Origin: Tyto alba
Lineage: Eukaryota; Chordata; Aves; Strigiformes; Tytonidae
Assembly: GCF_018691265.1 (NCBI RefSeq)
Contig: NW_024881278.1
Location: 6,197,501 to 6,261,500, forward strand
Length of the DNA stretch: 64,000 nt
Direction: 5' to 3'
Made by a program: the position numbers and the translations under genes. Shown one piece after another: positions 1 through 12,206 of the stretch. How positions within the stretch are numbered: position 1 is the first letter of the stretch; each line of letters starts with the position of its first letter. Below the pieces are notes generated by a model. The model saw only the letters and a program-made list of their open reading frames with translations, ran no database searches and was not told the origin of the DNA.

Positions 1-483
1 ATCCCCAAAAAATTACTCTGAAAAATAAATATATTTATCTGTTTCAGCTGAAACTGGAAATTCATGTGCATTGACCACAATAACACGGGTGTCTGTAAAT
101 ACTGCAAAGTGCTGCTGAATACAGTATTCCCAGGAATTTGAAATTTTTGTTATTTCATATTCTATTACAAAAGTTGTGGAATGTATCTTACATCGCATTA
201 AATGCATTAGGTGAAGGTGGCTACAGAACTTGAAAAAAATAATCTAGTGTTGGAGATCAGTGCAATTTAGAAGCCTGTGTTGTTTGCAAGCCCCGCGTCC
301 CATGCTTTTTCTCCACTAATGCTGGTTCCCCATAAAGAGTTCTCCCACTGGCCACATACGATACACTTCCATTTTAACTAACTGCTCAGTAGGTCTCCCT
401 GAGCCCAAATCTTGCACAGGGCTGAGTCTCACTGTGTTTAACCTATGCTGATGAGTTCAGTGCAAAGAGAAGAACTGACTTCT
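1..483. other. Unannotated non-coding stretch
   Basis: No gene or known repeat is recognised here. A 64-codon frame on the minus strand (207 to 13) ends in a stop and has no matching splice signals that I trust, so it is not called. Confidence 0.5.
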
Positions 484-550
484 TCATAGACTCAGAACAG
501 CCCATGTTGGAAGGGACCTCAAAAGATCATCTAGTTCAACCTTTCTTGCA
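484..550 (-). mobile_element. CR1 LINE, 3'-terminal fragment
   Basis: Read on the plus strand, this is a TCATAGA-like start followed by TTGGAAGGGACCTC, then AGATCATCTAGTTCAAC. That is the reverse complement of the well-known 3' end of avian CR1 elements, whose tail is made of ATTCTATGAT-like units. The element therefore lies on the minus strand and its 5' side would extend to higher coordinates. I lose the match after about position 550, so only some 65 bp of 3' end remain, as expected for heavily 5'-truncated CR1 copies. Several mismatches to the usual form suggest an old insertion. No reverse transcriptase or endonuclease sequence is present. This is the strongest evidence that the host is a bird. 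Confidence 0.85.
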
Positions 551-2223
551 TTCAGAAACATTGCTGTAATTCACCTCTCAAGTAATAAACCTTGCTACAT
601 AGAGGGGGGGGAAAAAATGGAGAGAAGAAAAAAAATCTAGATTCAGTGCCCTCCTTAAACTGAGGAGGTTCAAAGCTACAGGGCAGGGCAGTCTTCTCTG
701 CTGAAATGGAGGCTGTAACACCTTTCAGAAAAGAGTAAATATTCATAGAAACAAAGTGAGAGAACAATAAGGAACCTTCTTCTCTAGCCTGGCAGGAAAG
801 GTGATGTTGAAGGAGAAAGAAGACCTCCAGACTAGTTCCTCATCTCAGCAAGGCATACACATTTTATCCAATGCCTCTTAAAACGAAAAATACACTTCAT
901 CTTTTTCTGAAATCATATTCCTTCATTTTCCTTAGATTTGCACCAACAAAAGTGCACTGTAGTCTCACTGAACACTGATATTTTGACATTAAACCTCAAA
1001 CTAATGAAGTTTCCTGTTTTTTAAATATCAGTTGAATGCAAGGAAATACTCTACAGAGCTGCACTATGGGTGTACACATGGTCATGTTAAGTAGGAAGAC
1101 CTAATGACAGAGGTCAGTCAAAGCACAGGGAGGTCAGGTGAACAACTATTTATTTAATGACTCTAAAATTACTAACTATTCATTTTACAGAACATCATCC
1201 CAATCCTCACTGATGTAAAAGCCAGACAGAAATATTCCAAACCTGTTTGGGATTTACTTTTTCTTTAAACTAGATACATTTCAAGTTTCTTACAGCTCTG
1301 ATGCTTACTTTGTAAGATAAAAGTTCACTTTAGATCCACATAAATCAAAATAACTAAGATCCTCTTAGGAAGAAAAATGTAGAATTTCTTAACACATAGA
1401 ATAATGTTTAAGCAGTACAGAGTAAGCAAATTCACACGTGGGAACAGCTGAAGTCAAGTCTAAATATATATGCTTCATCTGAAAATGGTACTTTTAAAGG
1501 AGTTCAGTGGTTTCACAGACTAAAGAGGTAGCATGGGGAGTCTAAAGCACTCCAGGGATTTCAGATGGAATCCCACTGTGGTTTATCAAGTGGGGAATCA
1601 TAACCTTAAAAGAAGTGAATTTCTAGGCCTCGAGTTGCTGAGCAATGAGGTACCTCTCTGGATGAAGTACCTCATATAGGAACAAAAAAAAAACAAAAAA
1701 CCCACATAGAGAACTCCGAGTAGTGCTGCAAGACTACTGCAAAGCCAAGGCAGGACTGGACTGGAGATCCACGCTCTCTGATAGCACCTCACAGAAAATA
1801 AGAATGCAGTGTCCTAAAAGAAATTATAAATGTATGCTACTTCATCACTCAAAGAACGCTGCTACATGAGAAGTAATATAATATAGTCAGCATAGTAGTT
1901 GTAAAGAAAATTTTTGGAAGCATAGATTTCAGATGTTTTGCTCATTCTAAAATAAAATGCTGTTAGCCCTCGTGACTTGGTTTGATATTCTAGTATTTTC
2001 CTCTAGGAATGCATATTTTCATCTTCCTTTACCTATGGTTCCATTTTACTGGAATGTATTTAGAAATGTCGCTCTACTAAAAGAATCTATTTTGTGCTTA
2101 ATAAATATAGTCTGAAATGTTATAAACGCTTTATATAAAAACTACATTTAGATAAAAGAAAGTCAACAAATATTGCATGAGTTTTTAGACTGACCAATTT
2201 CATGTACCGTACATGCTGATAAC
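551..2223. other. Unannotated non-coding stretch
   Basis: Unique AT-rich sequence. A short purine-rich tract with runs of G and A lies at about 602-637, and an A-rich tract lies at 1682-1700. No exon, RNA gene or recognisable repeat was seen. Confidence 0.5.
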
Positions 2224-2314
2224 GGATGGATGGGTGGATGGATGGATGGATGGATGGATGGATGGATGGATGGATGGATGGATGGATGGATGGATGGATG
2301 GATGGATGGATGAT
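2224..2314. repeat. (GGAT)n tetranucleotide microsatellite
   Basis: About 22 tandem GGAT units run almost without interruption. The one clear variant is a GGGT unit near the left end. On the minus strand the unit reads ATCC, which makes apparent Ser-Ile-His-Pro repeats in two frames; these are by-products of the array. Long, nearly pure arrays like this usually vary in length between individuals. Confidence 0.97.
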
Positions 2315-4647
2315 GAACGGGTGTAAGACCTGACTCACATCGAACACTCCCTTCAGACCAAAATCTCCACAAAGAGCCCCAGTGCCGTGGCACGGCCATG
2401 CCTGGGATGCAGGCAGCAACCATCCTCTCGTGGCACATGAAGCCACTGAAGGGCTGCTAAAGTTTCTCCTGCCAATTTTTCTGCTTATATGTTTATATTG
2501 CAGGGCAAAGTCGCAGCAATTTTACAGCTACACCTGTAGCATTGTTGAATTCTCATGGCAAAACCTGCAGAGACTACAACCCTATATTCTTTATTATCAA
2601 CTTTGATCACAGCATAATTGTAATTTTGTGATACATGGAAATAAAAAAATTGTCCTATTCATACCTCTGTACAGCTTAATATATTCAACTGTGACTTATG
2701 GTGAAAAAAATATATATGGAAAACAACAGTCCAATAAACTAAATTCACTTTAAAGCAGATTCTATCTAAATCTTCTAACAGCATTAATTATAATTTTCAG
2801 TGGAATTCTTTTTTTTTTTTTTAAAAAAGTGGTTTATATTTTATTTTTAAAGAAAAACAGTAATGAAAAACATAAATAGTGTACCCTTTAATGATCAACA
2901 CACTATTTCCACTAATGCTGAGTAGCACGTGCTGAAATGATGGATTATCTTAAAATATAATTTTACTAGCTCTGCTATGTAATTTGTTAAGCATTTAGTA
3001 ATAAGTATGTCTAATAAAATATGAAAAAAATATTTAGAAAATGAACCATAATTTTAATATAATTTTAATTAATGGGAGTGCAATTGCAGTGGTTTAAATT
3101 ACATTCCCAGTGGTAAAAAGCCTTTCAAACCTAATTTGTAAGCCAAGATGGTGGCTTTAATGACTGGCAGCAAAGTTTCTTCAACAGATTTCATGGGGCA
3201 TGATCCAAAGATAATAGGTTTTCAGCCCAATGACAATCCAATTACAATGCCAATCAAAGCCAACTTCATGCACTCTAATTATCAGATTTAGCTGTCAGTT
3301 CAAATACAAACATAACACTTTTATTTAAATAAAAATTTAATTTAGAAAAAAGAAGACTTCATGTGTGATTTATTGAGACTGCAAGAGCAATCTAACTTAT
3401 TTCTCTAGTAATATAATAAAATCAGTCTTGTATTAAAAATGTGAAAACTTTTCATTCTCCTGTATGTGCTATGCTGTATTATTCAGGAGTTAATTTAAGC
3501 AAAAAAGCATAACATAACATGGCAGCAGATATTTGCAGACTAGAAGTAGGTTAAATAGAGTAGCAAGGTTTCAATGAGACAAAACTCCAAGTGAATAAAT
3601 GACAAAACCTAATTAGTATTTTATCAGTAATCAGGAGAAGCTATGTTAAGACCACAACCCATTTATGTAGGTCTACAGCACACATAATCTATCGTCGCTG
3701 TCCTCCCTTCTCTGCCTGCTTCTGTGTATAATGAGTGTGTAAATGCATAGCTTTTTATTATACGCCCATGCTTATTTGTATACATGCGGAAGAAATATGT
3801 AAGTTATAAAAACCACAAAAGATGTTATGTTAAAATAAATTTTATGTTCCAAATATAGGCATCTCCCAGCTGAAATAGCCCCATGGTACCTACCAACTGC
3901 AACCTTGCTGTTATTCTCTCTCTCTATCAAAAGTTATTATTTATTAATTAACATAATTATAAAGATCTCAATATAGGAAGGAAAAGCTAGTTCAGGACTC
4001 TCTATGCTATAATACATTACAGCACAATTATCAACTCAGGCTTTGTTGAAACAGAGGTAATTGTTCTATAACATATTTAACACATATAAAATCCTGTCTT
4101 CCCCCAGCTAAGAGAAATAGGAAAAAAGAATTACAGAAGGAGCAATTATTATACCATTCTTTAAGAATGTGAACTAATTTCCAGTTGCCATTTACTCCCT
4201 CCGTTGTATATCAGCTCCTAAATGTTTGGTAGTTTGTTGGTTATAGCTAGCACACCAAAAGTATTAGATTCTACAGGCTCTTATCTTCTGTCTATTCCAA
4301 AAAACTATATCCACTGCAGATAACAAAAGCGATTCCTATATTACAGCTGACAGAAACAAAGGTAACATTATGATAGGTGCAAATGCTAAGAACAGTAACA
4401 CCCTTATTGACAACCCAAATATTTGAAATTAATTTCTACAGCTTTCACTATATCCAAATACTGACACTGAACTTTAAAAGTAATTGTTGGCTTTCCTGTG
4501 CTCACCTTTTATTTTAATCATTTATGTTACCTCTGCTATGTCAGTATTCTTTCCCATAAGACTCGAGACATGCCAGCCTCATCTTCCTACTACTTTCCAT
4601 CATCTAATTCCCAATACATTTCATTCCTCTCCCTCTCTCTTTTTCAG
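2315..4647. other. Unannotated non-coding stretch
   Basis: AT-rich unique DNA with a T-run at 2809-2822. A good splice-acceptor-like sequence (long pyrimidine-rich lead ending in TTGCAG at 2503) is followed by 34 open codons to a stop near 2606. No donor follows, so it is not called as an exon. The end (about 4620-4647) is a CT-rich tract that forms the acceptor of the next candidate. Confidence 0.45.
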
Positions 4648-4702
4648 ATGTCCATTACATCATCCTTTGCTACTGCAAGGGACTCAACCTCATGACCACT
4701 AT
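4648..4702 (+). other. Candidate exon (55 nt), unrecognised
   Basis: A CT-rich tract ending in TTTTCAG (to 4647) is followed 55 nt later by TAT|GTAAGTG, a near-perfect donor at 4703. Both splice signals are strong by eye. The segment is not open in every frame, though one frame runs through it. It has no recognisable protein content and could be a non-coding transcript exon or a pseudo-exon. Confidence 0.2.
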
Positions 4703-5031
4703 GTAAGTGCAAAGAAAAAGGATTTCAGGAACTGGAATAAATGGGAAGGAGAGATACCACATTTATATATAATTCTGAGATTATAATCAATCTAGAGATG
4801 AAGATACCAGATCCTTGAACTCACCATCATTTCTCATGATTTGGGGGTTCTGAATAGCCATGTAGTCTTTGCATTTGATTCCATAATGACTTCAGAGTTC
4901 AGCCAACAAAGAAATATAAAATTAAATGGCAGAGCTAAGTTCAGTAGGGTTACATTTAAAACGCTCTCTGGAGATAACCATCATAAGCAGCTTCCCCATT
5001 TGTTAGCCTTTGTTTCCCTCCTCTTTGGCAG

Positions 5032-5305
5032 TCATCTTGCAACCCCTCTATTTCTGAGCACCTCTACCAGAAAATCCCTCCATGAGATGGGACAGGAGGA
5101 TTCTGGGTGCAATCCCAAGATGAGGTGCCAGCTCAGAAAAGTTAAGAAATTCACAATTACATTTTGTCAAGGTCACAACAGTCCTCTGTTCCCTCCAGCT
5201 AAAGTTAAGGACCCAATTCCACCATTTACTGTAGCTGTTTCAACTTGTGTCACTATAACTGTTTGGCTAAGACATTGTTTTCAATCTTTTTATCTATATG
5301 ATTTT
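5032..5305 (+). other. Candidate 274-nt coding exon, unrecognised protein
   Basis: A very good acceptor (TTTCCCTCCTCTTTGGCAG, ending at 5031) opens a segment that stays in frame for 91 codons and meets a GTAAGT donor at 5306. The next in-frame stop is only two codons into the would-be intron. The first base completes a codon and the exon would end on a codon boundary. The predicted peptide is Ser/Thr/Lys-rich in its first two thirds (KSLHEMGQEDSG, RKVKKFTITFCQ) and hydrophobic at the end (FTVAVSTCVTITVWL). I recognise no domain, signal peptide or family. The exon side of the donor (GATTTT) is weak. It could be a pseudo-exon in slightly GC-richer sequence, where long open frames arise by chance. 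Confidence 0.22.
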
Positions 5306-5517
5306 GTAAGTTAATAAAAGGAAGGTAATAATGATGTATCTTTTGCACATGGAACACAAAAAAGAAAAACAGAGTATATATAGTGCACACCTCTCAACAG
5401 CCTGGAGTGAGTCTAGCTTTAAGAGTCCCTAGATTTTGTTTGCATTACTTGCCAGATGTAACAGTAAAATTTCCTGACTTAAATATCATGAGATCAAGAG
5501 GCATAATTTATCATCGT

Positions 5518-5560
5518 TGTTACTACTACTATTTGCATTACTACGACTACTACTACTTTT
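5518..5560. repeat. Imperfect (TAC)n tract
   Basis: Two short TAC arrays are separated by ATTTGCAT, an octamer-like motif, with one CGAC interruption. This is a cryptic trinucleotide repeat. Confidence 0.7.
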
Positions 5561-6055
5561 ATTTTCTAACTCGCTCAAAGCATCAATAATTGGAAGAATA
5601 ATTTTGAAAGCCTATTTAGCAATTTGACCATGCATACACATTATGAATTTAGAAAGTACACTGGAAAATTTTAGAATTCCTTTACTGCCTACTGTTCAGT
5701 TTTGATCTGTGCTTGGGGGAAAATGCTCTGAAAACTACCTGTTTTGTTCAAACTTACCTGGCACTGCAACATAAAACATATAATCAGTAGGGACATTAGG
5801 ATATCATCTAAAAGGGCCTACATCCACTATTATTAATAGGATCTACAGAAACTTATATCAAATGGTGTGTCTAGCTCATAAATTTGTTTTGATGTTTAGT
5901 ATCTGGAGATTAAACATTATTATGAACTGGTTTTTTACATCCGTAGTATTTTATACCAAGATAAATGAAAGAAAACTTTAAAAGTAATATGCAAAGTATT
6001 TTGTTTGTATAAATTCTTCTGCATCATCCATGACTTTTTTCCTGTCGCATTACAG

Positions 6056-6121
6056 TAGAGATGAACATTTTGGAAACAACAGCTAGCCAAATCCTAGAAG
6101 CTATTAAAAATCTTTTCCAAG
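6056..6121 (+). other. Candidate 66-nt coding exon, phase 1-1
   Basis: The acceptor is TTTTTTCCTGTCGCATTACAG (ending 6055), with a CATGAC branch-point-like motif just upstream. The donor is CAAG|GTAAAG at 6122. The segment is exactly 66 nt. In the frame where the first two bases complete a codon it is fully open and leaves one base over, so including or skipping it would not shift the frame. The encoded stretch (MNILETTASQILEAIKNLF) is a plausible amphipathic helix with regularly spaced Ile/Leu. I recognise no protein family. No neighbouring exon was found within several kilobases, which is normal for a large intron but also fits a chance pseudo-exon. Confidence 0.25.
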
Positions 6122-9100
6122 GTAAAGCATCATGCCAAGACCAATACTAACACTCAGCATGGTGTAAGATATAAGAAAATACAGCAAAACATGCCAGAAA
6201 ATTATTCAGCTAACCTCTATTAATGGAAATATCTGAAGTGCAATACTTCCCTCATACAGAATCTATACAAAGAGTTTGAAATTTGTTAGAATGATGAATC
6301 AGAAACTTATCCATGGATGTTTTATGTCATTTAAACAAAGCTAAGGTATTTTATTTTCTGAAGACAGGTAAAATCTGATAAACTACTTCTATGTGCATTT
6401 CATCAGAATTTTACCATTTTGTGGGTGACAGCACTATTTTTTTTTAAATGGTTGATAAACTCAGTCATCACATATGCAAAATGGAAAAACAGATTTAACT
6501 GCTTAGCTCAGACTGTGGACTAAGGTACACCCTCTTCAAACGGACATAGTTACACTGCATCGTCATGGCTTATAAAAAACCTGCCCCATTGTTTAATTAA
6601 ATCTTCAAACCTACATATGTCTCAGTATGCTCAAGGACCACTTTGTGTACTACACAGGATGCCAAACTTACAAAGTTACAGATTACCAACCTCTACCTTC
6701 ATTTTAAAAACAAGTTTTGAATTCTGAAAGCAGTCTGGCCTGTATTCTTCATTTTTTTTTTATTCCTTGAGCATAATGACCTTTCACAGACTTTTTATCA
6801 GCTTGACCTGGAGAAAAATGTGACACATTTATATTCATACACTCTTTTCTGATTTTGATGCGGATCCAACTCTGCCATCCTTATTCAGGACAGCAGAATT
6901 AGGTCTTCAGTGCGTAACAGTGAAGATCTAGAGCCTAAGGAAATCTGCAATAAGCAATTACAAGTTCTAGACAAGGGTGAACCAGAAAGATGGGGGAGGG
7001 GAGCCTTACTTCATTTCATTAAGATAATGCAGTGGGAAAGGTGAATAAGTGAAAGAGTGCATGTGCATGAGAGAAAGAGCTCAGCAAACATCCTTCTTAA
7101 ATTAGATGGATCCTCAGTTTTGTGTTACCTTGCTTGCCCTTCAGGACAAGCAGAGAGGCAAAGGAGGTACTTTTTTTCTTTTTTTTTTTTTAGAAAGTTG
7201 TTCATTTGAGGATGCTCATGGCTAGTAAAGGAAGGTCACTTCTCCATAACAATGTTCTTTGAGATGAGTAGTGATCATATACAATCTAACTAGGACATAT
7301 TCATGTCTCATTACTCAAGACTCAGAAATTTTCCTTTGCTCTTCCCCTTTTGCTTGGTGTGGGACACACAAGGGAAAACACCCTCGCCACTATTTCAGAT
7401 ATCACTCAGTCACAAGGGACACACCTATCAGGAGAGGGGAAAGTTGATTTGGAACTGAAGGTATTTGTGGAGAAAGAAAGAAGGTCACTTACTAGTAGAC
7501 AAGATTCTTCAAGCTCCAGTTACCCCAACTACTACACAAGAGGATCTCAAATTTCTTCATAGAAGGAGACACTGCGGCATTGCTCTATCAAGTACTTCAT
7601 GGGCTCTTGAAGCACTGGAGAAGGAGCAGCATTTGTGAATGGAGCTCCTCATAGTTGCGCTGAGGATACCTGAAAATCCAGACTTTATCCAAACCTGCCA
7701 CAGTCTGCTGCCTCGGGTTTTGAGGTTTCTATGCAATTTCCCTTTTCGGGGGAAAATGCATCCCGTTTCTTGTTAGCTCCCACTAGCTCCAAATACCAGT
7801 GTAATTTTGTTGACATTATCAGTGTTTTGACAGGGATCAATTTCACTCAAGTATACAGTATTATTTTTTAAAATTTTGGCACTTGTCTGATTTTAAGAGA
7901 TGAATATTGCTCTATTACACTGGAGATACAAGGTGCAAATACCACAGGCAAACAGGATTAATGCTAATCATCTTAGATAAAGAAATATAGGAGGTCAAGT
8001 CTTTATTTTTTGTTATTTATTTATTCTTGTTGTTTTACACGGGCATCTGTGTAAATAGTTTATAAGTTCTTACTTGGAGCCAAATGAAGTTTGAGACTTT
8101 TAAAAACAACTGGAAATTTTAGCAGCCTATCTTTCCTGAAACAGGATTTTAGATTGCATAGTTAAACTTTTTTGTCAACTCAGAGAGTTGGGCTACTTGT
8201 GCTTCAGGTTGAAATCTCCCATGTTGTTAAGCAAAACCACGATGATGGAAATGTAAACATCTTACTTATTATATGCTTGTTCCTTCAGCAAAATAGTGCT
8301 TTAGCCTTAGCAAGCCATGGCAGTATAACACATTGTAAAAACAGTAACAATAGCAAAAATTATTAAACATTTATCTCTCCCATGAGTGAACATCTGGCAT
8401 GTATCAAAATGCTGCCTTGGGGATTTAGCACCAGAACCTTTAAGGTTTTATGCGACAATGCCTAGAGAGGGCAATAATAGAGCATATTCCACATAGGTTT
8501 TTTAATCACTGGCCTCTTGAAAATATCAAGAGCAGAAGTTGAACCACATATCACTTTATAAATGAAATGTTAGCATTCTCATTTGTGACACAGGAAAAAA
8601 ATATCAACTGCATTTTTAATTAACTAAGAAGAAATTTAAAATAAACAGTGGGGGGAGAAATCATACAAAATATGATACTGCAGATAGCAAACAGATGTGA
8701 TAGAGGTTCTCTTTTTAGATTTTACATGGAGGACGCTTTGCTAAGGGGAAGGACGTTTCTGACTTAGGAAATTTTCTGATGGTTTTCAGCTCGCTACCTC
8801 TATAAGGCTTTTTTTCCTCTTTCACCCAAGTCTTAGGAAAGCTTCAGGAAGCCACTAAGAAAAGCCAGTCAAATATTATGGCCCTGCGAGACAGGTAGAC
8901 ATGCACACAGATACACAATCACCACGTGACAGCTCCAGGTCCAACCACAGATGCTCAAAGATTGAAAGTCCTCACAGTCTCGATGCTACAAGTAACCCAA
9001 GAGCTGCCACCTACAACAGAACGCTGTTCTTCATCATAAATTGGGGTATCCTCCTAACTCGGCAGGAGAAAAGTCACCTCCTGCCTCCTCACCAGTGTGG

Positions 9101-10081
9101 TGTTCCCAAACATCAGCATAAACTGGGGGTTCACATCCAACAACCTGCTTAGAGTGTGAAGCACACAAGCAGGGCAAGCTCTGGGCCACTAGTGCTGTTA
9201 CAACATTTGAATTCCACCTTAGTTCACACACCACATTCTAGAGGAGATAACATATGTGTGGGCGTTAAAATTGCATCTTTAATCTTTTCTTTTAAAAGAT
9301 CTTTAGAAAAATGTATGAATCTGTTTCTAAATCTCCCAAGGAGCTCTAAAGCAACCACTTGGGAAAAGGGAGAGGAGTGAGGGGGGTGTGTGGTTTATGA
9401 TTACATAAGTCTTTTTTTTTGTAGGGACAAGACAAAGATTTATGTAACACAAGGAAGGAATGCGTGTAATGTGAATGATATTGGGAACCAACAGAGAAAA
9501 ACCTGATAGTGAAGATTAAAGTGCAGGGCCTCATATGGATCACGTGTTAGGTCAAGATACAAATGTGAGAGGAGAATATAAAAGGGTTCTGTTTGGACTC
9601 CTGTTATAGCAAGAAACGAGTATACAGCTGTATAGCCATGTTCTCAAGCAGCGCTCTCCTCTCTCCCTTTAATAACTACATAGCTTTTCTGAAAATGGAA
9701 GAAGAAAAACTTGAGAATTTTGTGATTAATGTTATTATTAACAAGACTGTCCCAGGGTCACAATTTCATAATTAAACCTGTTAGTTTCTTAAATAAGAAG
9801 CACAACTACTAAATAATTTCTGACTGTTTGGGTTTGCTTCTTTGCAATATTTTAAGATGTATTAATACTTTTTGTTAAATTTGACTATGAGTGTTAGTAA
9901 TCAAAATAAATAAAAAGGTTCAGCTATTTACATTATCTTAGCACTTTTCTAATGCATTTGAGGTTCTACATAAGCCCATAACAGACTTATTTTCTTCATA
10001 AAGGAGCCTAGTCAGTTTATGCATAGATGTTCAAACAAAAGGTTCTAAAATAATACATTTTGGAGGAAATAAAGATACTGG
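6122..10081. other. Unannotated non-coding stretch
   Basis: Mostly unique AT-rich DNA. Poly-T tracts lie at 6436-6445, 6752-6761 and 7170-7192. A GC-richer island at about 8900-9240 carries overlapping open frames on both strands; a minus-strand segment ending at CACACTG|GTGAGG (donor near 9089) looks exon-like but has no recognised product. Nothing else is identified. Confidence 0.45.
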
Positions 10082-10118
10082 AAAAAAAAAAAAGAAACAA
10101 AAACAAACAAACAAAAAA
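10082..10118. repeat. A-rich / (AAAC)n tract
   Basis: A run of A is followed by AAAC-type units and then A6. It is a simple repeat with no recognisable body beside it. Confidence 0.85.
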
Positions 10119-10679
10119 CCCCCAGAATTATAGAGGGAATATAAGTTATTCTATTACTTTCAGAGAATAGCATTTCTGGGTAGTGTAAAGGATTCTGCTC
10201 ATGAATTCAACTCTGATTAAACCAGTGGTGGATTTGATGCAAGAAAGTAAAGAATGGGAGAGAGCAGAGGGTGCTCTCACAGGGAAAGGGAGGAAGAAAC
10301 CAATGAACTGACAGACTGATGAAAACTAAAGATCCTAAAGAGGAAATTACATCCAATACACTACTTGTCCATTGTTTAAAAAAAAACCCCAAATGATATC
10401 CTGTAAAGGCTAGGACCATCTTTTTTTGATGATGAAGATTAAATATATGTTGGTATCAAAAGACAGTGCTATAAAAGGACAGGTAGCAGTCAATAGACTA
10501 CAATGTTGAAGGAAGTAGGAACACACATGTTAGTGTGAGGTGTGACTCAGTTTTTCCTAGTCACAGGAAAGCAGTACTGCCATTAGCTCTGCAAATACAC
10601 TCAGCTATTTCAGCACTAAGTAACCTAAGTTTAAAACTGTATTTGTAGCATGAAATAAAATTATGATGCCAAAGTAAAA
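10119..10679. other. Unannotated non-coding stretch
   Basis: Nothing recognised. The sequence is AT-rich with no repeats. Confidence 0.45.
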
Positions 10680-11260
10680 TAAACGTCGAGCAAAGTCAGT
10701 CAATCATCTGTATCATTCTTTATGGCTCTCATTTATATTTGATATTGAATTGCTCACTTTTTAAAATTCAAATAACTCCCTCATCGATCCGGTCCTGAAT
10801 GATCTTACTGAACATATCTTTTTAGTATCTAACACACTGTGATTTTGTTCCACATATGTTGTGCACTAGCTGATTCCATTCTAACCTCACAAAACATATT
10901 AGGCTTAATAAATATATTTATGAGAATTACTTTGTATAGTCCTTATGCAATCAGCCATGCTGTGTATGATAGCCCAAGACGATGAAAACCCATTGACTTT
11001 TTGTAGCAAATTAGTCTACCACCTAATCGGTGAACCCTGCTAAGCTTTTGAATTATGACGAGAACCAGCAGCTCAGTTAGAACACTCAAATGAATTATAT
11101 CAATTCATAAACTTGTTCATGTCCAGATTTCATTAGCCACACATTAACAGCATTTTATGTTTATTACTGCTCTGACATAATCTATAAATAACTGAAATGC
11201 TAATCATAGTGTTCTGCCAGGCATCATCATTTAATCATAAAGAGATACATTATTATAAAC
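10680..11260. promoter_or_regulatory. Possible conserved non-coding element
   Basis: This stretch is free of simple repeats, homopolymer runs and transposon remains. It contains motifs common in vertebrate developmental enhancers: TTAATAAATATATTTATGAG near 10905, repeated TAAT/ATTA cores, TGCTAATCAT near 11200 and TTTAATCATAAAG near 11231. Frequent stops in all frames argue against coding. Conservation cannot be seen from one sequence, so the call rests on texture only. Confidence 0.25.
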
Positions 11261-12144
11261 TATAATAGATAATAACAAGTCTGGGTCAATGGCCGCATAT
11301 TAAAAGATCACAATTATATCCTATAAGGGTATGTACCTCATACATTTGGTGACACAAAGGTCCATATCTAATCACTTGCAAATGTTTCCCCTCTGACATA
11401 CTTACAGTACAAGGTGACACAATTAAGAAAATATGCTTGTAAAACAGGGCAATCTTTGAGCATCAAAGTAAACAGAGAACAATTAATAGTGAGGGAAAAC
11501 ATTATAGCATTTGCCAATGGCAGTCCTATTTAACTCTTCATTTCTGGGTTTGTTTTTCTCTACTAAAATAAATCATAATCACAACACTGGGACAGTTTAT
11601 TATAGATGAGAATACCGACTTATTACTGCAGCAGCTACTGAGCCAGGGCTGCAGAATGCTACCTTTTAGATAAAAACATAAACTAAAAGGTTAAGTTGCC
11701 TTTCTTTTGCAATCCTATTCTCTACTCTAATGCATTCTTTCTATGACCTTATGTCATAAAGAAATCTGTGATATTCAAATATAGCCTGTATGTTTTCTTT
11801 TAACGAACACCTATTGACTGAAGCTACTCTCAGTGTCCATTTTGCAGTCCCCTCTCATGTTCAGGCATTCTGACACTATAGCTGCTTCTTTTTTCCCAGA
11901 ACAGAGAAATGATCTAGATTATATATTCCACTTAAGAAGATGATGGAATCAGTAGCTTACCAACTAACAATAGTTCCATGTTTTTATTGAGGTAAAACAT
12001 CCTGGCAAAATACAAGTCACTAAACAAATAATTTCCCTAAGAGCTTTATCAACTAAACTAGCTCTAAGTGAGAAATGAGTCTGACCCAAAGACCAAGAAT
12101 TAACTGCAGATTATTGAAATAAAGTTGTTTTCTGTGGTGTTGTG
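11261..12144. other. Unannotated non-coding stretch
   Basis: Unique AT-rich DNA. One acceptor-like sequence (CTTCTTTTTTCCCAG at about 11899) has no donor close downstream. Nothing else was seen. Confidence 0.45.
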
Positions 12145-12206
12145 TTTTTTTTGTTTTTTTTTTTTTTTTTTAGGTTTTGTGTTGTTTTGGTTTTTTTTTT
12201 TTTTTT
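12145..12206. repeat. T-rich low-complexity tract
   Basis: Two long T runs are joined by TAGGTTTTGTGTTGTTTTGG. It could be the reversed poly-A region of a very old retroelement, but no element body is visible next to it. Confidence 0.9.

Noticed and set aside
13..207. 64-codon minus-strand frame that reads somewhat protein-like
   Set aside because: It ends in a stop without paired splice signals, and the window edge prevents checking its context.
2120..2446. Open frames with Ser-Ile-His-Pro repeats on the minus strand
   Set aside because: They are translation of the GGAT microsatellite.
8249..8262. TGTAAACATC, the miR-30 seed
   Set aside because: The remaining bases do not match and no complementary arm follows at the right distance.
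9034..9234. 66-codon minus-strand frame in a GC-richer patch, with a GTGAGG donor-like site
   Set aside because: The acceptor is only fair, the peptide is unrecognised and the other strand is open too.
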